A DNA stretch of 64,000 bases from Emiliania huxleyi CCMP1516 (Eukaryota > Haptophyta > Isochrysidales > Noelaerhabdaceae): NCBI RefSeq assembly GCF_000372725.1, contig NW_005194754.1, forward strand, positions 111,252 through 175,251, given 5' to 3'. Positions within the stretch are counted from its first letter, which is position 1; each line of letters opens with the position of its first letter. Below are positions 1-9,308 of the stretch, piece by piece. The notes under the pieces were generated by a model that saw only the letters and a list, made by a program, of their open reading frames with translations, searched no databases and had not been told where the DNA came from. Both the position numbers and the translations under genes were made by a program.

Positions 1-432
1 TTGCAGCAATTGCAGCACGCACAGCAGCAGAGGTTCAGCGCTATTTCGGCGCAGCCGGTGGCGGAGCCGACGCCGACGCATCAATCGTCGACGACAGCGC
101 AGCCGCCGCTATCGCATCCGCCGTCGGGTGAGCCCGCGCCGCTGGTGGCGATACCGGCGGCTGCGCAGCCTCAGCCGGTGGCGATGCCGGCGGCTACGCT
201 GCTTCCAGGAATTGCCATACCGGCGGCTGCACAGCTTGGAGCGGTGGCGATGCCGGCGGCTGCGCAGCCTCAGGCGGTGCCGCAGTGTTTGGTCGACAGC
301 CCCCTGCAGACACCCAACGGAGGAGCTACTCACGAGGCCGTGCCGCCGCCGCCGCTCGCGGGGGAGCCGGTGCAAGCTCCGGTGAAGCATCCGCAGCAGC
401 CGTCGGAGCCGCCGCCACCGCCGGAGCTATAG
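1..432 (+). CDS. C-terminal part of an Ala/Pro/Gln-rich protein (partial)
   Basis: The frame is already open at base 1 and stops at 430-432, so only the last ~143 residues are visible. Composition is low complexity: Gln-rich at first, then a degenerate repeat around A(I/M)PAAAQP occurring about five times, ending in a Pro-rich tail (PPPPPEL). No domain is recognisable. Such tails occur on transcription cofactors and on cell-wall proteins, and nothing here separates the two. The other frames are also open because of the GCG/CCG repeat, so coding status rests on this being the longest frame with the repeat phased at amino-acid level. It could be a terminal exon or just GC-rich repeat. Confidence 0.4.
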   Translation: MQQLQHAQQQRFSAISAQPVAEPTPTHQSSTTAQPPLSHPPSGEPAPLVAIPAAAQPQPVAMPAATLLPGIAIPAAAQLGAVAMPAAAQPQAVPQCLVDSPLQTPNGGATHEAVPPPPLAGEPVQAPVKHPQQPSEPPPPPEL

Positions 433-848
433 CAGCTTCTCTCTCCGTTTTCGCAAGCGCTCCCCGGGGCGTTGGCCGGGCGAGGCTCCTCTCGAGGGCT
501 TCCTCCTTCGCGGCAGCGGCAGCGGGGGCAGGCTCCGTTTCCCCGCGCTCGTCGTTCTCGTCGTTCTCCTCGCTTTCGTCATCGCCGGCGCCGGCCGGTT
601 CTCTCGCGGCGGTGCGAGCCTTGGCAGAGCGAGCATTTTTCCTACATGCATGTACAGACCTGCCATCCCCTGCTGGTACTCGCCGGGGTGTGGCGGGCGT
701 CGGTGCATCCGTCGTGTACTTACAGAATGCTGATTGGTTCCCCTATGCAGCAAAAATACCCCCAAAAGAAGAAAACCCGCAGACCAGTGCCCGCCGTCGC
801 TTCGGCCCCGAAACACATGGACGCCGCGAGTGTTATGCGCCTCGTTCT
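433..848. other. Gap between the Ala/Pro-rich ORF and the glycosyltransferase-like gene
   Basis: No separate gene is seen. The stretch holds the likely 5' region of the downstream gene, including a GATTGG box (inverse CCAAT) near 730. The frame of the next gene is open far upstream, but its only sensible in-frame ATG is at 849. Confidence 0.4.
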
Positions 849-3695
849 ATGAGCGACCCAGACTTCTCGTCGCGCCGCTCCGGTGACGGCTCGCTGGAGC
901 CGCACACGCCCAAGCCGCGGAAGGCGCGGAGCCTCGGTCGGACGTCGGGGAAGAAGGCGCTGGCGCTGGCAGCAGTGCACGCTTGCTCGGCCCACTCTGA
1001 CAGCGAGAACTCGAGCGAGACGCACCGCTCGCGGCGGCGACCGCCCTCTTCCGCTCCTCTCGGCGGCGCACTGGTCAGCGCCTCGCTCTCGGAGCTCATC
1101 GATCTCGAGAGCGGCACTCCGGACCCGCGTGCACGGCGCTCCGGCACAAACTCACGAAAGGAGAAGCGGCCGAGCGTGCGAGAGCCCAAGAGGGCGCGGC
1201 CGCGCGTGGGCCTGCTCATCGCGCTGGCCGTGTGCACCATCCTCTTCGGCCCCATCGCCACGCTCGCCTCGTACGTCCGCCTCTCCTCTGTGCGCCGGCC
1301 AGCAGGCCCTCCGTCGCCAGCCGCCGACGCCGTCACGCTTCGGTCGCACACGTTGCACCTGTCGCTGGCGGGCTCGGACCGCAAGGCGCGGATGGTGCTC
1401 CCGCGGTCCGCGGACTGGGCCATCTTCCTAGCCGGCTGCAAGGAGCGGCTGCAGATCGCGGCCGTGGCGCAGGTGACGGACGAGTCTGGCGACGGGATCC
1501 ACTCGGTGCGCGGTGGCGGCGCCGAGGGGAGCCGCCTCGCACTCGCCCTCGCCAGCCACCCTGGCCCGGACGTAGGTCGCCGACCTGATGCACGAGGACA
1601 ACCTGGTCGTGCACGCGCAGCCGGCAGAGTCGGGCGCAGCCTCCGCGAGAACGAGCGGCACCGGCGCTAGCTCGCCGGCGCAGCTGCCCGGCTCAGCTAG
1701 CAAGGAGCCGCCAGCTGGCAAGGAGCCGACAAAGGCGAAGCCTGAGGAGCAGAGGGGCGCCCGCGCGGCCCAGGCGGGCGGAGGCGCGCCCGCCGCTGGC
1801 GCCGTGCGGCGCGCCGAACCGCCGCCGCCGCCGCCGAGGAGGAGGCCGCCCCCGCCCCTGCCCGAGTGCGGCGCCCGCCACCCGGAGTACCGCGTGGCGG
1901 TGCTTGTGCCGCTGCTCGGCCCGCCGCCCGCCTTCCTGCCCTACTTCCTGGCGTCGGCGCGCACGAGCTCGGCCCTCGTCGACTTCGTCCTCTTCCACGA
2001 GGGGCAGCGGCTGCCGTGGGAGCGACCTCCGAACGTCAAGCTGGTCGACGTCGGCCCAGGCGCGGCCAGCGAGAGCGAGCGGCCAGCGAGAGCGAGCGGC
2101 CAGAGAGAGCGAGCGGGCAGCGGGGTGCCGTCCTCAAGCGCTAGTCCTCGAGCCTGCCTTGCGCCCTCCTAGGCGGCCTCTCGGAGCTGGTCGGCCTCCG
2201 GCTCGGGGAGGAGCGACCCCCCTCCCCCCCTCCCCCCCCCCCTCCTCCCCTCTCCCCCCCTCCCCTCCCCCCCCCTCCCCCCTCCCCCCCTCCCCTCCCC
2301 CTTCCCACTCGACGCCGACTCCTCGAGACCTCTCGAGACGTGAGCCGCTCCCTCTCAGCGCAGGAGCTGCACTTGCCGCTGCGCAACGCGACCGCCGTGC
2401 TGCGCTCGCTCAAGCGGCTCTTCGAGAGGTGGCCGCGGCTGATTGCAGAGTACAAGCCGGCGTACGGTCGCTTCTTCTCGGACTATCTGCTCGGCTACTC
2501 GCATTGGGGATATTGCGACCTCGACATGGTCGTGGGTGCGCCGAACTCTCCCTCTCGAGCCTTCTGCGGACCGCCCACGCCACGTCCACGACACGTCCAC
2601 ACCACATCCACAACACGACGCGTCGCTGCCACGTCCCACAGGGAGCCTGCCGACCTTCCTCGAGCGGAGCGAGCTCGCCGAGCAAGACATCGTCACCTTC
2701 TCGTACGGCGAGCGGCTCGCCGCGCCGCACCCCGCGAGGCGGCGTTCCACGCGTGAGGAAGCCCGCCCCCAACTTGCCAGGCGACGCGTCGGGCCTCTAC
2801 CTGCGGGGCCAGTTCACGATTCACCGCAACGACCACTCGATCAACGACCTCTGGCGGCAGTGCTCCAACCTCGGCTCCGGCCTCGAGGCGCAGCCGCTAT
2901 CGCCGGCTGTGCGCTGCACCGCAGAGCGCTCGCCCGACGGCCCGGCGGGCGAGGGACTGTAGGCGGAGCTGCAGCACAAGGTCTCCTTCTTGGAGCGGTC
3001 GGAGGCTGCCGGCTCGAGCGGCGCGCATCAGCACACGCGGTTCGTCTCTGCAGAGGGAGCCTCGCGGAGGGCCCGCTCGCTTCGGCCGTGGAGCTACTCT
3101 GACCTCCGGCGTGATGATGCCTGCAGGCTGCTACTCGAAGGTCGCCCTCGCTGCCGGCGTGCGCTTCAAGATCGCCCCCAAGCAGGCGATCGGACTCGAC
3201 ATCCGATCGACCGCATCGGCCGTTTGGGCGGGAGGGGCCGTCTGGCATTGCTCCGCTGCTACCGAGCCGGACGCGTCGCTCTTGCAAGAGCTCGCCGCCG
3301 CCGGAGTGGCGCGCCGTTGCTACCTGCATTTGCCGTCGATACAGCCGGCCGTCGGCGGCGCGAGTCCAGTGGAGGTGCGCGATACGGGCTGTGGCGACTG
3401 GATCTCGCCAGAGTGCAGGCTCTGCGCCGCAGATCCACCGGCCGACGGGAGCTCGATCGCGTACTACGCGCGCGACGGCAAGGTCCACTCCCGTCGGATC
3501 GACTCGTCAGCGCTAGCGCTGCCGAGCCCGAATGCGCATGGGTGCCACCAGGCGGCCATTTTCCACTTCCAGGAGTGGAAGAAGCATTGGGATGGCAACG
3601 CCGATGTCGTCGACGTGCTCTCGCCTGCCGACACGGTGGACCCGGGGCTGGCGTTCCACGTCTCGACTGCGGGGATTCGCAGACTCCGTTTCTGA
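849..3695 (+). CDS. DUF6625-like glycosyltransferase candidate, type II membrane protein
   Basis: Multi-exon gene. Exon 1 encodes a basic, Ser-rich cytosolic N-terminus and one hydrophobic anchor (VGLLIALAVCTILFGPIATL, about residues 119-138), as in Golgi type II enzymes. The intron 1506-1575 (GTGCGC..GTAG) joins cleanly to VADLMHEDNLVVHAQ. A Pro-rich stem follows, then the catalytic-type region: YRVAVLVPLLGPPPAFLPYF, a PNVKLVDV strand, YKPAYGRFF, and GYCDLDMVVG, a DxD-like metal/nucleotide-sugar motif ending near 2535. Later exons give IHRNDHSINDLW and the C-terminal FHFQEWKK typical of DUF6625. The order matches that family, which is annotated as putative glycosyltransferases. Introns near 2060-2170, 2205-2365, 2535-2640 and 2715-2782 are C-rich or short. 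The sugar donor cannot be told. Exon ends other than the first are approximate. Confidence 0.72.
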
Positions 3696-4296
3696 GGGAG
3701 AGCGCGATCGAGGGGGCATGGAGCCCCTTCCTTCTCTAGCGGCGTGATCTTGAGATGACGGGCGTGCGAGCGACACACGCGAAATGTGTCGAGCTACGAG
3801 AGATGTGTGTACCGTCGCGGAGAGTTGTCTCGAGCGCGTTTGTGTCTGTGGTGTGTCGCGCCGGAGGCGAGCGCAGGCGCCCCCGCCGCATGTGCGCGCG
3901 CGTTCTTCCGAGATGAACCCAGTACAGTTTTACTATGCGGAATACGGCTCTACACTGGAGGGGTCACGGACGCAAACTCTTGTGATCAGGAGGGGACCAC
4001 AAGGCACGAGTCATGCGACTTGAGTGGGGGGGGGGGGGGGGGGCGGGTTTGAGAGAGACAACGCGCAATAGTATACGCGCAGGGGCCGGGGGCGGGCAGG
4101 GCGCGTCACACACAGGCCACAGGGACGAATGGGTAGGGAGCAGACACTAGCAGCAGATGTCACTTTGCACAGGATGGTACTCTATGTGTTTGAGGGGCGC
4201 AGAGGGACAGGGGTAGCATTAGCACAAAGTCGAAGGCGTTAGTCGTAGCAAGGCCAAGGATGGGCATGGCGAGGTGGTGGCGACAGGAAGCAGAAG
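3696..4296. other. Intergenic region with an 18-G homopolymer
   Basis: This lies between two convergent gene ends, so it should hold both 3' UTRs. A run of 18 G sits at 4026-4043. Short open frames here have no recognisable content. No gene is seen. Confidence 0.5.
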
Positions 4297-6651
4297 TCAA
4301 AAGGCGAGGTCGTTTGACGCAGCCGGCGATGCGAGGTCGACGCCGAACATTTGAGCGTCGTCCACTTGCATCGCCCTCGGTTCCTCCCTGGCCAGGGAGG
4401 GGCTCGTAGGCTCCGCGGTGTTGTTGAAGACGTCGGGAGGCTCGACGCTGTTCTCGGCCGCCATCGGGAACCGCCCCTCCGGAGTAGGCGTGGGGGACGC
4501 GTTCGTCTCAGACTCGCGCCCGCGCTCGCCGTCGTTGAAAAGCGAGCTGATGATTTCGTCCATCAGCCAGCCCTCATGCTCCGCTGTCTCCGACGGGCTT
4601 CCGGATGCGGAGATGCGGCGTTGGCCGGGCGACACGAGGCTCTGCCCGTCGATAGGGGACGAGTACTCGGAGGGTAGCTCCCTCTTTGCCCGCGTCTCGC
4701 GCTGCGCCTTCTGCAAGAGCGCGTGCTGCCCCTGGGCAGTCATCTGCAGCGCGGCGGCAGCCTCTTCCGGCGAGCCGGGAGGCAGTTGCTCCTTGTGGTA
4801 CTGCAGCTGCATGTGCAGCTGTCGGAGCATCTGCAGCTGATGCTGCTGCAGGCGAATCTGGTTGCTGACCCGCTGCAGGTGTGGGGAGGATGGCTGGACA
4901 CTGGCCGCGGGCTCGGCGGGCTCTGTCTGCGGCTTGTGCACCAGCGTCTCGGAGGGGTGGCCATCGCACTCTGAGCTACCGCTGTTGAGACTCGCCAGCT
5001 CATCTTGGTCCACGACAGAGTCGGAGCTGCTCTCGGGGGTGAGTGGTGGCATCGATGAAATGCCACCTCCGACCGGGATCCCCGCCCGACGCTTCTGCAT
5101 CAGCAGCCGGTATTTTTGCAAATGCGACTTGATGTTCTGTGTCGTTGGAGCGCCCTCGCGCTCGCAGCCCATCAGCTGCGAGATGGCCTGCGGCTTCGCC
5201 TGGTCGACCCCAAGCTTATGCACCGCCGCCTCAAAGCGCATGTGCATCTGCGAGCTCCAGATGAAGCGCTGCTTCCGCCGCGGATCTCCCCCGGGACCGG
5301 CGGCCTGGTCCCACGTCCCGACCCCGGGGCACTGCTCCCCAATCTCGGCAGCGGAGAGTTGGGCCGAGAGGCCGGGTGAGTTGAGGTCGTCGGGCATCGG
5401 GTACTCGTGCGCCTTGCCGTCCAAAGTGAGCGCCATGCCGGGCGGCACAGTCCGTGTGTGGCCGTGCGCTTCGGCGCTGAGGCCGGCGCTGGCGGTCGGG
5501 TACTCCATCCACTGCGCGTGAGCGTGCGGATGAGGGCTCACGGGAGGGTACTCGGGCGGCATGCCTCCGTGGTAGTCCGCTCCGTGATAGGTCAAGGCGG
5601 GGACGGAGTTGGCGTTGGCGCGGAGTTCGGGTGCGACAGCGCTTCCAGTACCGTCGCCGCCTCCGTCGCCGCCACTACTCTCGGCCATGGCCCAGCCTCC
5701 ACCCAGCCCTCCATGCTGCGCCATCTCGACCGCAGCGGGCGAATGGGCAGGCAATGGCGTTGGCGCTTGCGGCGGCTGAGGCGACGGTTGCTGCATCTGC
5801 GACGTCAGCGGCGGCTGCGGCGTCTGCTGCATTTGTGACGCGGCCTGCTGCTGCGATGCTTGCTGCGTGAGCTGCAACGCGGCCGACTGGGGCGTGAGCG
5901 AGGGATAGCCACCACCCTGCGCCCACTGACTGTGGAACTGATGGTGTTGGTGCTGGTGCTGGTGCGGATGTTGGTGCTGGTGCTGTCGCTGGTGCTGATT
6001 GTGGCTGGCTTGGCCGCCAAAGGCGGCATTCTGTGCGGCAGTCGCCGCGGCGGCGTGTGCCGCCGCTGTCGCCGCAGCAGCCTGGGCGGCAGCCACGTGG
6101 GCGGCAGCCGCACCAGCGCCGTTGCCCAGTGAGGGCAGCACGGTGCTTCCGGGCAGTAAGGGGGTTGCATGGACCACGCTCGGCTCGGGCAGCAAGCCGG
6201 CCGCAGCGGCCCTGAGCGATCGCTGCCGCTTGTTCTGGAACCACACCTGCACCTGCCTCGGCGTGACCGCCAGCTGTGCGGCGAGAGCCTCCCTCGTCTC
6301 GACCGAGGGAAACTTTTCGCTTAGGAAGACGAGCTCGAGCTTGTGCAGCGCGAGCTTCGTGATGTTCCAGCGAGGCGCCTTGGTGCTCTTCACCTCCTCG
6401 GCCGGGGCGGGCGGCTCCGCCGCGGTCTTAGCCATGGCCTCAGCAGCAGTGTCTGGCTCCTCGGCGACAGCTTCGCTCGAGCGGTCCGTCATGCCATCCT
6501 CAGCCTGGGCGACCGTTCCAACGTACTCGCCCGCCATCGCCGCCGCGCTCCGCGCAGCGCGCTCCACGAGTCCCCGCTCGCTCGACACCAACTCGCCCCC
6601 GCCACGCTCCTCGCTGCGCAGATGCTCGATCGGCCGTCCGCGTATCTGCAA
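4297..6651 (-). CDS. Homeodomain plus GARP/Myb-like transcription factor
   Basis: Uninterrupted 784-residue frame. Residues ~91-147 form a homeodomain: the recognition helix reads VQVWFQNKRQRS with the invariant W, F, N and R at 137-142, and the upstream helices read LELVFLSEKFPS and REALAAQLAVTPRQ. Residues ~458-520 form a GARP/Myb-like SHLQKYR domain: RFIWSSQMHMRFEAAVHKLG, then NIKSHLQKYRLLMQKRR, the form seen in plant type-B ARR and PHR proteins. Between them lie Ala-rich, His/Gln (QHQHQHPHQ) and Gln/Pro-rich stretches typical of activation regions. A Leu/Gln-rich segment after the GARP domain (~595-640) may be a coiled coil, as in PHR-type factors. I know of no standard family joining these two domains in one chain. 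The frame has no introns, so the fusion is not a splicing artefact. Other in-frame ATGs are at residues 39 and 54. Confidence 0.85.
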   Translation of the reverse strand: MQIRGRPIEHLRSEERGGGELVSSERGLVERAARSAAAMAGEYVGTVAQAEDGMTDRSSEAVAEEPDTAAEAMAKTAAEPPAPAEEVKSTKAPRWNITKLALHKLELVFLSEKFPSVETREALAAQLAVTPRQVQVWFQNKRQRSLRAAAAGLLPEPSVVHATPLLPGSTVLPSLGNGAGAAAAHVAAAQAAAATAAAHAAAATAAQNAAFGGQASHNQHQRQHQHQHPHQHQHQHHQFHSQWAQGGGYPSLTPQSAALQLTQQASQQQAASQMQQTPQPPLTSQMQQPSPQPPQAPTPLPAHSPAAVEMAQHGGLGGGWAMAESSGGDGGGDGTGSAVAPELRANANSVPALTYHGADYHGGMPPEYPPVSPHPHAHAQWMEYPTASAGLSAEAHGHTRTVPPGMALTLDGKAHEYPMPDDLNSPGLSAQLSAAEIGEQCPGVGTWDQAAGPGGDPRRKQRFIWSSQMHMRFEAAVHKLGVDQAKPQAISQLMGCEREGAPTTQNIKSHLQKYRLLMQKRRAGIPVGGGISSMPPLTPESSSDSVVDQDELASLNSGSSECDGHPSETLVHKPQTEPAEPAASVQPSSPHLQRVSNQIRLQQHQLQMLRQLHMQLQYHKEQLPPGSPEEAAAALQMTAQGQHALLQKAQRETRAKRELPSEYSSPIDGQSLVSPGQRRISASGSPSETAEHEGWLMDEIISSLFNDGERGRESETNASPTPTPEGRFPMAAENSVEPPDVFNNTAEPTSPSLAREEPRAMQVDDAQMFGVDLASPAASNDLAF

Positions 6652-6683
6652 GACTGTGCGAAAACGCTCCGGAAAATTTCAAA

Positions 6684-6701
6684 ATTGGCAAATTTGCCAA
6701 T
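6684..6701. promoter_or_regulatory. 18-bp perfect palindrome upstream of the homeodomain-GARP gene
   Basis: ATTGGCAAATTTGCCAAT is a perfect dyad 33 bp upstream of the minus-strand start codon, in a short AT-rich island within GC-rich DNA. It resembles an NFI-like half-site pair (TTGGC..GCCAA) and carries an ATTGG/CCAAT at each end. A dimeric regulator site is an inference. Confidence 0.4.
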
Positions 6702-6871
6702 GCAAACTCATTCGTTTTGATGGGAATTGTCATAGCCGCCCATGCTTTCCTCATTAATTTGCCGTTGCCGTTCAGTCGGGCGAAAATGCGAAATCAGCGT
6801 CCGTCCCGCGTCGTCCGCCTCCGGCAACCGGCGGAAATAAATCGAGCGAGGGGCGAGAGTTGTGTTTCGTC

Positions 6872-7517
6872 TTGAGCACTTGAGCACTGGATAGGGTCGG
6901 TTCCGCATGGTACGGGACCCCTCGATCGTCTCGCCCTCCCTCACTGGTGTGTTTCGTCTTTGTTTTCGATCGTCTCGCCCTCCCTCGCTGGTTGGTTGTG
7001 CTCATTGGGGGGGGGCATAACAAACACGGTACAGGATCGAGGTGCACGCCGCTGAGGGACTGTCTGAATGAAATCGGCCGGCGGCAAATACTCGCTCGGT
7101 GCTGTCTCTCTCTCTTCTTGTGAGAGAGAGATTTTTAGCAATACCAAACAACTCTATCTTCTTGTGTGTGTGGGTGGGGGGGGGGTATGTGTGACTTCTA
7201 GCAATACCAGACAAATCTAGTACTCACGATCGAGGGGTCCCGTACCATGTGGAATCGACCCTATCCAGTGCTCAACTGGTGCTCAAAGTGCTCAAGTACT
7301 CACATGATCACGCACGCGCGCGCGAGGCGTGCGCGGGCGGAGGACGGACGGACAGGGAAGCCAGTGTGCAGTGAGAGAGAGAGCGAATGGCGCGGTTCAC
7401 CGCCTCGCACAACACAGAGAGATAGAGAGATTTAGCAAAAGAGAGAGAGAGAGAGGGGGGTGGGTCCCGTACCACGGCCTCCACGCGGAATCGACCCTAT
7501 CCAGTGCTCAAGTGCTC
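6872..7517. repeat. Three copies of a ~50-bp repeat, one inverted
   Basis: A ~50-bp sequence running GGGTCCCGTACCATGTGGAA.. to ..CCCTATCCAGTGCTCAA occurs inverted at 6872-6930 and direct at 7226-7286 and 7464-7517. The inverted and direct copies share the flanking CGATCGAGG, so 6872-7286 may be a terminal-inverted-repeat unit of about 415 bp. No coding content was recognised inside. Confidence 0.55.
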
Positions 7518-7690
7518 TGTGCTCAAGAGACGGAGAGGGGGGGGGGGGGGAGGCGATGCGATGCGTTGAAACGAGAGCGAGTACTGGATCCTGGTTGGGC
7601 GATGCGGATTTGCGCGCAGGCGGCGCAGCTTGAGCTAGATAGAGCTTGAGAATGGCGATCGGCGAGAAGGCGCCGCCGCTGAACGGACCT
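7128..7690 (-). mobile_element. Degraded 3' end of the 16-kb/27-kb retroelement family
   Basis: Three blocks match the 3' end of the elements at 16.1-19.5 and 27.4-30.7 kb, in the same order. GATTTTTAGCAATACCAAAC at 7130-7150 matches the terminus. AGCGAATGGCGCGGTTCACC near 7383-7402 with CGCACGCGCGCGCGAG upstream matches the 3' region. GAGAGCGAGTACT..GGCGGCGCAGCTTGAG..GGCGAGAAGGCGCC at 7570-7672 matches the last coding segment. Orientation equals copy A. Everything further 5' is missing, as expected for a 5'-truncated non-LTR insertion, and the blocks have since diverged and gained G runs. Confidence 0.6.
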
Positions 7691-7734
7691 TGTTTGATTC
7701 CGAGAATTCTTTCGTGTTAGTGCCAGTGCGCGCC

Positions 7735-7803
7735 AAAAGAAAGAAAGAAAGAAAACAGACAACCCAAGGGAGGGATGGGAGGACGGCACGCCGCCACCAC
7801 ACA
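7735..7803 (-). repeat. SINE-like repeat end with (AAAG)n tract
   Basis: An AAAGAAAGAAAG tract leads into ACAGACAACCCAAGGGAGGG, then ATGGGAGGACGGCACGCC and CCACCACACAG. The same string recurs at 15963-16031, and inverted forms lie at 26543-26592 and 41463-41508. A microsatellite tail joined to a constant body is typical of retroposed short elements. Confidence 0.5.
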
Positions 7804-7835
7804 GTGTGCGCGCCAGTCTGCAAGCCTAGGTGTTA

Positions 7836-8280
7836 GATATGTATCCAGTGTATCCAGAACTTGGGTGGATACACAGTGTATCTAGTGTATCTCAACTCTC
7901 GGAAGCTGCCTACACACGCGCCCTCTCCGGCTCTCGCTCGCTCATGCCTATCTAGGGGAGAACCAAACCTAAGCCATCACAATTGCAGCCGGCGCCGCCG
8001 CGGCGAGGGCCGTGGCGGCAGGCGCCGGCGCAGGTGCCGGCGCAGGCACAAGGGCCGTCGCGCCTGCGCCGCGCCGCGCGCGATCCGGGTTCGGGTTGAA
8101 GGGCATCGGCGACGGCGATCTCAGGCGAATACCTCTTTCGGACACAGCAAAAAAAACGTGCTCGTCTTCGAAACCGGAGGCTGTGTATCTCACTGTGTAT
8201 CCACTGTGTATCCAGACTGAGTGTGGATTCACGTGTATCCTGTGTGTCCAAACACCCCCCCGTGTGTATCTAACTCCTAC
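7836..8280. repeat. Clustered GTGTATCC(A/T) motifs
   Basis: GTGTATCCAGTGTATCCAGA and close variants cluster at 7838-7895 and again at 8183-8270, separated by GC-rich sequence. On the minus strand the same DNA reads GGATACAC. There is no recognisable gene. This may be a decayed minisatellite or the ends of an element. Confidence 0.4.
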
Positions 8281-9217
8281 TCGCATAATGTGGGTAAACG
8301 AAAAAAGTAGCGCGGAATTCGTCTACGTACGGCTTAGTGTGTGGTTGGGGTGGCCTCAGGCATCCCCAAGGGAGCCTCTGCGGTGCCACATAAGCAGCTG
8401 AGTGATTGTCGAGACTTTAAAGGATTCGTTTGAAGAAACGCAAACAAGACAAACGGTACTATGGTCACCAGTAAACGAAAATTCGACTTTGAGGGATCAT
8501 ATCTCAAAAGGCTGGGTGAGAGCATAGCATTATTGTTGCATATTATACCACATAAGGTCAAACTTGACCCCAGAAGCATCAAGAACCCGATGCTCCGGCT
8601 CGACTGTGCCGGCACACTGCCTCCTCGCGCACGCTGCTCGCAGGCCGTTGCGGCCCGTGGTGCACCAGAGAGGGAGGTCGACGCGTTGCCCCCGCCGGCG
8701 ACCCCGCGCGGCTCAGGCCAGCCAGAAGGTGTGTGGTGACGGCACCGTGGCAGGAGTGCGGAGAAGAGCTCGCTGAACGCGAGCAGCAGATGGCCAAAGT
8801 GTACCAGCGCGAGAGCCTCGCGAGCGGGCGCAGAAGGAGCTCGCCGTGACACGATGCCGGGCGGTGGTGGTGCTCTGGCGACTGTGCACAGTGGGCAAAG
8901 TCAGGCTGCAACAGGGCAGCACGTTGGTAGTGCCCTGCTGCAGCCTGGCCTGACATGCACAGGGCGAACAGAGGCGGTACTATCGTCCGGCGCTCGTCAC
9001 CGAATCTGGGCGAACTTCGACCGCCGCCACAGCTCACCACGAGCACGCAGCGACAAAATGTTGACTGTATGGAAGTCGAGGCTGGTCCATAGGAAGAGGC
9101 TGCCGTGCGAGCCGGCAGCTGGCTGGCTCGTCGTGGACTCCGGCGGCGACTTTTTTCGGTGTCTTTCTTGATAGTACCGAATACGGTACTTTCGTTTACC
9201 CACACTCTGCGAGTAGT
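8276..9217. mobile_element. ~0.94-kb element with imperfect terminal inverted repeats
   Basis: CTACTCGCATAATGTGGGTA followed by AACGAAA (from 8279) is mirrored at 9190-9216 by TTTCGTTTACCCACACTCTG followed by CGAGTAG, an imperfect ~27-bp terminal inverted repeat. A further internal GTAAACGAAAATTCGAC lies at 8470. No transposase is recognisable inside, so a non-autonomous DNA element is likely. A clear target-site duplication was not found. Confidence 0.45.
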
Positions 9218-9308
9218 CCGCAAGGCTGTATCTTTTCGTGCCTGGGGGGGCCGCGCCGATCGAGAAACAGCCTGAGGGCGCAGCCGCTTGTGTGGCTCGG
9301 CCACTCCC

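Noticed and set aside
285..1670. A single 461-residue protein starting at 285
   Set aside because: The part before 849 overlaps another frame and is GC-driven. The part after 1505 runs into an intron; the in-phase join at 1506-1575 restores a family-like sequence.
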